A stretch of 11,303 nt of DNA from Triparma columacea (taxonomy: Eukaryota; Sar; Bolidophyceae; Parmales; Triparmaceae). How positions within the stretch are numbered: position 1 is the first letter of the stretch; the number at the start of each line of letters is the position of its first letter. A program made the position numbers and the translations under genes. The notes under the pieces were generated by a model. That model saw only the letters and a list, made by a program, of their open reading frames with translations. It did not search any database and was not told where the DNA came from. Location: NCBI GenBank assembly GCA_030267965.1, contig BRYA01000555.1, positions 3,158 to 14,460 of the forward strand. The letters are read 5' to 3'. Positions 1 to 7,100 of the stretch are shown here, one piece after another.

Positions 1-53
<53 letters not shown>
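1..53. repeat. C homopolymer tract (53 C)
   Basis: An uninterrupted run of 53 C opens the window and may continue upstream. It lies before the first recognisable importin exon, so it is probably intronic (a pyrimidine tract) or a low-complexity or assembly-edge sequence. A second C run (17 bases, 4095-4111) shows that such tracts recur here. The true length is uncertain because homopolymers of this size are error-prone in sequencing. Confidence 0.9.
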
Positions 54-71
54 AGCGCAAAGAACGCAACT

Positions 72-91
72 TGCAACCTACTGCAACCTAC
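72..91. repeat. Tandem duplication of a 10-bp unit
   Basis: The unit TGCAACCTAC occurs twice head to tail, with a partial copy just upstream (CGCAAC at 64-69). It sits in the presumed intron before the importin exon. No function is evident. Confidence 0.6.
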
Positions 92-158
92 TTAAGGCAC
101 GAAACTGCACGCGCCCACAAACTTCTTCTAATCCCTTTGGTCGCCCGACTCCCCGCAG

Positions 159-1683
159 CACCCAATCCAACCCAAAGCCCATCATGAGGCAGACTATTAA
201 CATCCTCATTGGCCGGTACGGCCAGTGGCTCTCCCTCCACCCCAACTACCTCTCCGACTTCTTCAACTTTCTGATCTCCGGCCTGAAGCTCCCTGCAACT
301 TGCTCCTCCTCTGCTCTCGCAATAAAATCCCTCTGCGAATCCGCCCCGTCCGCCATGTGCGGTCCCGTCCTCAGCCTCTACGAGCAGGTTCTCGGCGTCC
401 ACGAGGGTCTGAACATAAAGGACGAGGCAATGCTCCTCGAGGGTGTCTGCAAGATAATGTGCAAGATGACCTACGCCGAGGCTGCCGTAACCCTCTCCAG
501 AATCATGCAGCCCATAGGATCGCAGCTGGAGGCCGCGTCGTCGAACCCGAACGCCTCACCTAAGCAGGTCAATGGCGTCCTCTCGCGCCTGACTGTGGTT
601 GTATCCCACATCAAGATTCCCTCCGGCGGAGGACCCAACCTCGTCCTTTCCCTCATGCAGCAGTGCTGGCCCATGCTGACCAAGGTGGTGGAAAGGTTCG
701 GGTCTGACCCCGTGGTTGCCGAGAACGTCTGCCGCTGCTACAAGCACTCCATGCGGAACTGCAAGGAGGAGTTCTTCCCCCTCTTGGAGCCCGTGATGCA
801 GCAGCTGGTCGCCGCGTTCGAATACAGCTTCCGGTCATCCTACCTGTACGCGGCCAGCATCTGCATCACGGAGTTCTCCAACAACCCGGCTTACCCCCCG
901 AGGCTCTTCGAAATGATTGTCAGCCTTAGCACTTCGGTTTTCAAGAGGTTTGTTAACATTGAGGCCTTCACCAGCAACCCTGACGTAGTGGAGGAGTTCT
1001 TCTACCTCCTCTCTAGGTTCATAAAGTACTGCCCCAACTCCCTCTTCCAGGGGGGCGACTTCCTCGGCCAGGCCCTAAAGTGCGCCGTGGTTGGACTGCA
1101 GGTGCACCACAGGGAGGCGAACAAGGGCGTGCTTAACTTCTTCGAGACGACGTTTCAGTTTGGGCTGGACAACCAGATCGGACAGCAAGAGAGGCACGGG
1201 TTGGAGAGGGCGATTACGATGAGCGGGGAGGACATTGTCAAGGGGAGGTGAGAATGGACGTTCAGAAGGGGTGAAAGGTGCATCGCGAGCGTTGACCGAA
1301 GCGACGACGATATTTAACTACAACCGAATCTGCCGCCCTACAAGCACTAACGCGACCCTCTCGCCGCGTCTCGCTTCTCTCATCGCCCTCACAGCTGCCA
1401 TGCCCTCATGGGTGAGACACCCCTCTTTTACATCGACACTGGGTCAGGCAGCCTCGCCGGGGTGCTCTACAAACTCATGACCATCTGCCCCCAGCAGGTT
1501 GCGGAGTGGGCGAACAAGACAGTGAGGGGATCAGGATGTAACCTAGGACCGTATAAGGACGACTTTGAGAACAAGATTATAGGACTGCTTAGCAAACCAC
1601 TCGGGAATAGGATGGAATTTAATAGGAGCGTCAGGTCTTTCAACGACGAGGTTTGGAGGGCGAGGAGGCGGGCGGGGGGGTAG
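159..1683 (+). CDS. TNPO3: Transportin-3/importin-13 family nuclear import receptor, C-terminal half
   Basis: The visible part gives about 458 residues in two exons, 159-1247 and 1395-1683 (stop TAG 1681-1683). They join in phase 2 (AG|C, Ser) across a 147-nt intron. The translation follows the second half of TNPO3/Mtr10 proteins, known importin-beta HEAT-repeat receptors that carry SR-rich splicing factors into the nucleus. Recognisable stretches are INILIGRYGQWLSLHP, VVENVC-type 'VAENVCRCYKHSMRNC', a central LLSRFIKYCP helix, the HREANKGVLNFFE segment and the C-terminal 'QVAEWANKTVRG' helix that matches the family ending. The ATG at 184 is probably internal: the frame is open through position 1, the family is about twice as long, and a strong acceptor (CCCCGCAG) ends at 158. 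The N-terminal half, with the Ran-binding region, lies outside the window. The exact exon start (158/159, or an AG at 176 or 192) is uncertain. Plant MOS14 and human TNPO3 are the closest types by pattern; importin-13 is less likely. Confidence 0.85.
1248..1394 (+). other. Spliceosomal intron in TNPO3-like gene (147 nt, phase 2)
   Basis: The donor is AG|GTGAGA and the acceptor CCCTCACAG|C. Reading straight through meets a TGA at 1249-1251. Removing the intron restores the frame (AG+C = Ser, then CHALMGETPLFYID) and joins two parts of the importin that are adjacent in homologues. The 3' half is C/T-rich. Confidence 0.85.
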
Positions 1684-1825
1684 AGAATATATAGGGGACA
1701 TTTTTTAAATAGGGTTCAAATAAAAAATTGGCGACCCCCACACAACACCCAAAACAATAAACACGAAATTTTTGCTGATTGAATAAACACACACACACGC
1801 ATTAGAGAACTTTCGTCCTCTTCAT
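1684..1825. promoter_or_regulatory. Convergent 3' ends with poly(A) signals
   Basis: This 142-bp gap separates the stop codons of the TNPO3-like gene (+) and NSE4 (-). Three AATAAA hexamers on the plus strand (1719-1724, 1756-1761, 1782-1787) fit polyadenylation of the importin transcript. No TTTATT, which would be a minus-strand AATAAA, is seen in the gap, so NSE4 may use a variant signal or end inside the importin gene. A short (AC)n run follows at about 1786-1797. Confidence 0.6.
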
Positions 1826-3039
1826 TTACGATTTCTTCCCTCCTGTAGCCCTCGTCGGTACCCCGTCATAATCCTTGACATGATACTCCTTAACCATTTC
1901 CCTCCATTGTTTCATGTTCAGGCTCAACACGGACTGTTTAGACATCGGTGTGTGTTGTCTCATGGCCGTAGGGAACGCGACGGGGAGGCCTTCCTCGTTC
2001 GTCTTCACCGCGATGTCACCCTTCTTAACCTGGAAGCTTAGAGCTAGGATGTTCTCTGCCGTCTGTGTGAAGCTCTTCGGGTTCACGACTAGCTTAACGA
2101 CGCAGGCGGGGTTAGAGGAGGGGTCTGACCTCTTCTTTTTTGAAGAGGTGGAAGAGGAGGAGGAGGACTTCCGTTCGACCGTCCTCTTCAGGGTCTTGTT
2201 CACTGACTTGATGATGTCCTCCATACCGCTCAGGCTGTTCTTGTCCTTCTGCTGAGTTAGCACCTCCTCAGGTCTCTCCTCCTCGGCTTCCTCGTCGACT
2301 CTGACTCTCTTCTTGGACACCTTCTCCTTCCTCTCCTTAACCTCCTTCCTAAGGGGTCCGTTCATGAACTGGATGAAGGGCACCATGTTGAAGCACCTCC
2401 CGGCCGCCTTCCCAAGCTTCTCCCAATCGAAACCACCCCCGAGGTCCTCTGAGAAAGAGGACCTCTTGATCAGCTGCTTAATAACCTTGTCCGTGTCGTA
2501 CCTGACCGCCGACACGAGCTTGTTAGCCTGCTTGCTGACCTTCTCTGAGATGGCCACCAAGTTCTCAGCGTCCAAAGCCGCCTCCCTGGCGTAGTTAACC
2601 TCCTTGTAGATCTCGTTGTTCTTCTTCCTCTTCTCAGCGAACGTAGCCTTGCTGACGTCCTCCATGTCAGCACCGGTCTCCTGAATGTCCTTGGCTAAAC
2701 TACGCTGACGACGACGGACTACACGCCTCTCCTCTTCTGTCTGACCACTGTCTGACATTACCTAGGGAGGTAAGGATGATTCAATGTGTATTCGAGGTGT
2801 TAGGTTTAAGGGTTAGAGGATGTGAATATACACAATTTACACAATTTACGTGAATATTTGAAGGTTTTTGGGAGTCTCAATGGTGTTCGGAGGGAGTCCG
2901 AGAAGAAGAGGAGGAGCAAATATTGGCTATTATTGGCTGTTATTGGCTATTATTGGCGCTTATATTGCATCAAACGTTAGATACTAACCTTGATCTTCTC
3001 CTTTGTCTTCCCTCCGTCATTTCTGCTCTTTTTTGCCAT
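1826..3039 (-). CDS. NSE4: SMC5/6 complex kleisin subunit NSE4
   Basis: The secure part is one 310-codon frame, 2758 down to 1826. NSE4 is the kleisin that bridges the SMC5/SMC6 heads and binds NSE1-NSE3 in chromosome maintenance and DNA repair. What is seen: an Arg/Glu-rich N-terminus, a helical segment 'NYAREAALDAENLVAISE' (about residues 53-70) where the family's NSE3-binding region lies, basic low-complexity linkers with Ser and Lys runs (about 195-212), and a typical C-terminal Nse4_C winged-helix region (about 215-300) with 'ENILALSFQVKKGDIAV', 'EEGLPVAFP' and 'LNMKQWREMVKEY'. An upstream exon is likely: 3039-2989 encodes MAKKSRNDGGKTKEKIK, starts in a strong Kozak context (A at -3, G at +4), ends AAG|GTTAGT, and joins in phase 0 to GTA-ATG after an acceptor CCTCCCTAG at 2762. 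That would give 328 residues. If the upstream exon belongs elsewhere, the start is the ATG at 2758. Identity is firm; the first exon is moderately supported. Confidence 0.85.
2822..2857. repeat. Direct repeat GTGAATAT flanking a tandem 9-mer
   Basis: Two identical GTGAATAT copies (2822-2829 and 2850-2857) flank two tandem copies of ACACAATTT (2830-2847). It lies in the presumed NSE4 intron or 5' region. Function unknown. Confidence 0.6.
2921..2960 (-). promoter_or_regulatory. Four-unit 10-bp repeat carrying CCAAT boxes
   Basis: The plus strand reads four 10-bp units in a row: TATTGGCTAT, TATTGGCTGT, TATTGGCTAT, TATTGGCGCT. On the minus strand each unit carries CCAAT, spaced exactly one helical turn. 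CCAAT is the known NF-Y binding core, usually found in promoters. The array lies 163-202 bp upstream of the ATG at 2758 of NSE4 and about 540 bp upstream of the NDUFB2-type ATG. The repeat is seen directly; a role as regulatory element is inferred. Confidence 0.55.
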
Positions 3040-3210
3040 GATTTTTGATTTTTACCGAATTCGGAAGGAAAAGGAGTGAAAAAAGGACGAAAAGAGGGCG
3101 AAAATGAACAAAATTAGTGGGGAATGCTTTCTCGAATCTCTTCAATTAGCCGCAGGGCCCCAGCCCTTGCGGCTCGCGCTAGGTTTGGAGGGGTGACTCA
3201 ACAACGGTTT
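3040..3210. promoter_or_regulatory. Candidate bidirectional promoter between NSE4 and NDUFB2-like gene
   Basis: If both first exons are right, 171 bp separate the two divergent start codons (3039 on minus, 3211 on plus). Positions 3060-3110 are strongly purine-rich on the plus strand, which would be a pyrimidine-rich 5' UTR for NSE4. No TATA box is seen. A G/C-rich hairpin lies at 3148-3174. Confidence 0.4.
3148..3174. repeat. G/C-rich inverted repeat (hairpin)
   Basis: AGCCGCA (3148-3154) pairs with TGCGGCT (3168-3174), and GGGC (3155-3158) with GCCC (3163-3166), leaving a CCCA loop and one bulged T. This gives about 11 base pairs in the candidate promoter or 5' UTR of the NDUFB2-type gene. 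Confidence 0.6.
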
Positions 3211-3705
3211 ATGGGAGGTGGAGGGGGGTAAGTGTCTCAAAATGGCTTGTAAAATGTGTCACTCATTGGGGTTATCGTTGTGAGGCTGGAGGTCACATTT
3301 TTGGCCCATTTCGTTATATTTTAATACATATTAGGGTTAAGAGTGATCATTATGTTACAATACTTCGGATATTGTACACATTTCTCCTCATTACAACCAC
3401 AATGAGGAGAAATGCCTCTTCTCATTACCGATTGACAGATCCTCTGAAACAATCTCTCTAACCCCCTCTCCTCCCTCACTTCTCCCCACCCCAGAATGCA
3501 CGAGTCAGCAATTCACAAGAACATGGGTGAGTTGTTCGGTTTCGTCTGCTGGTTCTGGATATTTTACAGGTGCAAGGAGGATGGTGCTGTTGTTTTGGGC
3601 CTGCGCCACCCTTGGGAGCACGCGCATCATGACGAGCACGAGGATGAGCACCACGACTTTGAGAGTGACGAGATCGACGGTCTTCCTGCTAACAAGAGTC
3701 ATTAG
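3211..3705 (+). CDS. NDUFB2: Mitochondrial complex I subunit, NDUFB2 (AGGG) type
   Basis: The secure exon encodes 69 residues from ATG 3496 to TAG 3703-3705. It has a single membrane segment 'LFGFVCWFWIFYRCKEDG' followed by 'VVLGLRHPWEHAHH', the signature of the small beta-subcomplex subunit NDUFB2 of NADH:ubiquinone oxidoreductase, which sits in the membrane arm of the inner mitochondrial membrane. The His/Asp/Glu-rich tail is also typical of plant and protist members. A first exon at 3211-3227 is likely: ATG plus Gly codons, a consensus donor GTAAGT at 3228, and an acceptor CCCACCCCAG ending at 3494. They join in phase 2 (GG|A) to give MGGGGGMHESAIHKN, which resembles the Gly-rich start of plant NDUFB2. 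The full product would be 75 residues. No canonical AATAAA was found within 300 bp downstream. If the first exon is wrong, ATG 3496 is the start. Confidence 0.75.
3228..3494 (+). other. Putative intron of NDUFB2-like gene (267 nt, phase 2)
   Basis: The donor GTAAGT is a perfect consensus. The acceptor follows about 40 bases of almost pure C/T and ends CCCCAG. The junction restores a Gly codon (GG|A). The intron holds an 8-bp inverted repeat (AAAATGTG 3251-3258 with CACATTTT 3294-3301) and the 14-bp perfect hairpin at 3379-3414. It may alternatively be a 5' UTR intron. Confidence 0.55.
3379..3414. repeat. Perfect 14-bp inverted repeat with 8-nt loop
   Basis: CATTTCTCCTCATT (3379-3392) and AATGAGGAGAAATG (3401-3414) are exact reverse complements around the loop ACAACCAC. 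A related half-copy, CTTCTCATTACC, follows at 3418-3429. It lies about 80 nt before the NDUFB2-type acceptor site. Confidence 0.75.
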
Positions 3706-4082
3706 AGGGTTCATCTGGATTAGTAAAGGGAAAGAAGTGGATTGACACTGTGTATTACAAAAAATGGAACGAGTGCTTGCTTATGGCTTTGTTGGGTGAT
3801 GGAGGTGGTGATACCGGGATTTAATGTATATGCTTTGACGTGGCGCTTGCTCGTGTTGCCTGGGGTCTTGTCTTGTCAGTTTCCAAAGCAATTTTCCTTT
3901 GTATTTTTTGGGTAGTACGCTTTGGGCGTAATCCATCTTATCAACCGCGTGTTGCCCCACAACGAAGCAACATAGACGCCCTGCAACTACTCGTGCGCCA
4001 GGTCATTTTTGCTTGTTTCACCTTCAAATTCACCATCTTCACAAATTGATGAACTCAATAATAGGGACTAATCTTTTTTTAT
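3706..4082. other. Intergenic region without recognisable gene
   Basis: This AT-richer stretch follows the NDUFB2-type stop and precedes the KATNIP promoter. It has one 69-codon plus-strand frame at 3840-4049 that resembles nothing I know, with no pyrimidine tract or Kozak support. I see no tRNA, repeat or canonical AATAAA. It presumably holds the 3' UTR of the upstream gene. Confidence 0.5.
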
Positions 4083-4161
4083 TATAAAGTAAGACCCCCC
4101 CCCCCCCCCCCTCCCCTGCCCCGCTCCCCAAACTCCCCCTCCGACTTTTCACATATCTGCC
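4083..4161 (+). promoter_or_regulatory. TATA-like box and C17/C-rich leader before KATNIP-like gene
   Basis: TATAAA at 4083-4088 lies 74-79 bp before the start codon. It is followed by a run of 17 C (4095-4111) and a C/T-rich leader up to ATG 4162. A TATA box with a start site about 30 bp downstream would place initiation inside the C-rich leader. This is inference from position; the motifs themselves are clear. Confidence 0.5.
4095..4111. repeat. C homopolymer tract (17 C)
   Basis: Seventeen consecutive C, directly after the TATA-like box of the KATNIP-like gene. It is the second long C tract in the window. Confidence 0.9.
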
Positions 4162-7100
4162 ATGGAGGACATGGACGAGCTGTCCAAACTGCTTAAGAGC
4201 ACCATCAGGCCATCTTCGGTCCCAGTCTCAATGAGTCCTCAAACCAGCAACAGCTCCCTCCCGTCTCGTTTGAAGCGCATGGACGTCGACCAGCACCACG
4301 CACCGAACGCCACGGCGACCAGGCCCCAGGCGCCCATCTTCATGACCCACACGTCCAAGTCTCCTGGAGAGGAGGGGGGTGGGGTGGGGAAGAGGAGGCA
4401 GAAGAACGCCGTTAGAAACAAGGTGGAGGAGGTCGCAAGTAGACCGAGGGCATTAGGTAGACAGACGAGGTCCTTGTCCGATAAATTTAGGTGCGTGGTA
4501 AAGGGGGGGTGTGTGGGGGGGATGGGGGTATTGAGGGGCGGAGCAAACCATCTTCACGCTACAGTATTACTGTGTCAGTCGAATGGATTGCCAACCCCTC
4601 CTATCTCCTCCCTCCCCTCTCCTTCTTCCCCACGCCCCTGCGCACAGATCAATGGCGAACTTTGACAGGACCAACCTTTCGAGAAAGCTCAATGAGACCA
4701 ACAACAACAACTCGGATATTCACTTTGTCAACGTGGAGGTCGGGGATCACAACAGCGTGGGCCCGGACGACTCCCCGACAAAGAAAAGACACAGGTGAGC
4801 GGGAGGTCTTCTCTACATACATATATACATAGCCCCATTCCTTTCATCTCATCGCTCCTCGTGCTCCCCCCCAACGCCTGCCCACCTTCTGAAGCACATC
4901 ATACTTTAAGATCAATGACATAATAGAAAACACAAAGGGTAAAGCAATCTCGATTCCTTCTTCCCAGTTCAACATCCCCACCCTGCCCAAGGGTCGGACG
5001 CTCACCTTCAACATACTCTCTACGTGGGGCGATCCTTACTACGTGGGTTTGATGGGTATCGATCTGTTCGACGGTAGCGGCCACCCGATAACCCTGGACA
5101 ATGTGGACAGGCAGCTCAGCGCCGATCCGGCCGACATCAACATGCTCCCAGAGTACGAGAACGACCCGAGGACGGTTGACAACCTGATGGACGGGATAAA
5201 CCACACGTGTGACGACTTGCACGCGTGGCTGGCGCCGTTTACGCCAGGATCGAACCACCTTATCTTCATGAAACTTAACGAGGAGACGACTATATCTATG
5301 ATTAGGATTTGGAACTACAACAAGTCCCGCATCCACAGCCACAGGGGAGCCAGATACGTCGAAATACTGCTAGACAATCAAATTATTTTCAAGGGAGAGG
5401 TGAAACGAGCCGTGGGTGAAGTTCTTTTATTGGACGAGGATGAGGTGAGGGGGGAAGGTGAAAAGGTTGGGGGGTAGCTCTCTCATCAGCTACAACATTG
5501 TTTTTTCGTTTTATTGCTAACCTCCCACGGTCGCTTCTGCTTACCACAGGGAGTCAGCGCATGCTCGGAGTGCATCCTCTTTACTATGAACGAGAGCACT
5601 CTCAATGTTATCGAGAAATACGACAAGCACGTCAAGGGGATGGGAGGGGCGAATGGTGGGGGGGACTTCGAGGGCGAGAGGGAGGTAAGTTAAAGGGTCC
5701 GTCGTTCCGCGACGCATTAGTATTTTGCTCCCCCCTCTTGCCTCTTACACTTACCATCTTTCTTTGTCCGCCTCAGGAGTTCAGCCGAGTGAAGCCCCAG
5801 CTAAGCATGAACACGTGGACGAGGGGAGGTGAAGGTGGAGGGGGAGGGGGGGGATCAGAATTGCCAGCTCGGCCGAGCACCGCTAGTCGGCACAAGAAGA
5901 AAAAAAGGGGTCAGCTCACTGGCTCGAGGTCAAGAACCCGCTCCAGCGATGCAGACCCACACTCTGAGACTCCGAGCTTCGTACAGTCGGACCACCTGAA
6001 GCTCATTGTGGGAGGGCAAAGGAAGGAGCTCCAGAAAAACAAATCCTTCGTGCTGCCCAAGAAGAAAAAGAAAGGTTCTCCAAACAGCGGCAAAGGGGAC
6101 ACAGGGGGAGCGGGCGCAAATATTTTGATGCGGCCCTCCACGGCCCCCATGAGGAGGCAGTGGAGGGGGAGGTGAGACAACACGAGGACGGGTGTGGGAC
6201 GAAAAATACAGCAGGGGAAAGTTATTTTTATGGACAATGAGCTGACACTTTCGCCCCCCTTTCGTTTCCTCGCCCCCTTTCCAGGAAAGGACGGCACCTT
6301 GAGCTCCTAATGAGCGGCAACTGGGGTGCGGCCCAGCCAGCCATCGGCCTTACGGGACTCGAAGTGCTCGACGCTGAATTCAATGAGATCGAGGTTTCGC
6401 CCCGCCACATAAACATGATGGCCCCCCAAGCAAACTATGACTGCAGCATGCTCCTGAACGAAAAGAAGATCACCTCCGACCCTAACGAAATGTGGATCGT
6501 CGAGGTACTCAACGAGGGGGAAGTTTCCATTCACGTCGATCTAGGCACAGAGTATGACGTTGGTGGCCTCAAGGTTTGGAACTACAATGCAGGCCAGGAG
6601 GATAGCTGCTTCGGAGTAAAGAGAATGAGAGTGTACCTGGACGGCCAGCTCGGGAGTCCAGAGGAGGGTTTCCTGATAAGAAAGGCCCCGGGATACGCCA
6701 ATTTCGATTTTGGGCAATTTCTCGCACTGAACTTGGGCGCGGGGGGGGAGGAAGTAATGGGAGGAGGCGACAACAAGAGCCTGGTGGGAATAGGGAGCAC
6801 GAGCGTTGAGGATCTATGGGAGGGTGGGGGGAAGGAGGACTGGGAGTATGTCGGGGACGAATACGAGGACGAGGCGGATGCCGAGCTCCAAAAGATGCTC
6901 AACTCGGGGGGTGACTTTGTTCTTAACACTGTCGACACTAGCCTCAACTCCAGCGGTAGCATGGAGAACAGCAGCAGCAACTTCGGAGGAGGCGGGGGGG
7001 ACATGATGATCACGAGCATGAGCACCAGCACACTGGGCATCGTCCCAGGGGTGCTTCAGGGGGGAACATGCAAGGTCCAGCAGCAGTATGTGACGAGGCT

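Larger units (their letters stand above)
2762..2988 (-). other. Putative intron 1 of NSE4 (227 nt, phase 0)
   Basis: On the minus strand the donor is AAG|GTTAGT at 2988 and the acceptor CCTCCCTAG ends at 2762. CTAAC branch-point-like motifs lie upstream of the acceptor. The flanking frames join without a stop. It is longer and less G/C-structured than the other introns and contains a CCAAT array, so it could instead be the promoter of a transcript starting at 2758. Confidence 0.5.

Noticed and set aside
2921..2960. Resemblance to a CRISPR-like array
   Set aside because: Units are 10 bp with no spacers, in a eukaryotic intron or promoter; it is a simple tandem repeat with CCAAT boxes.
3840..4049. 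69-codon plus-strand frame between the NDUFB2-type and KATNIP-like genes
   Set aside because: Hydrophobic and Arg-rich but without family resemblance, start context or splice support; likely chance.
4938..4967. Possible tiny intron (GGTAAAG ... TTCCCAG) in KATNIP
   Set aside because: Only about 30 nt, and the reading frame continues straight through it into the DUF4457 unit, so no intron is needed.
5247..5256. GGATCGAACC, reverse complement of a tRNA B-box
   Set aside because: Lies inside the conserved first DUF4457 unit; no A-box, acceptor stem or cloverleaf around it on the minus strand.
4899..5342. 147-codon minus-strand frame
   Set aside because: Antisense shadow of KATNIP exon 3, which matches the family on the plus strand.
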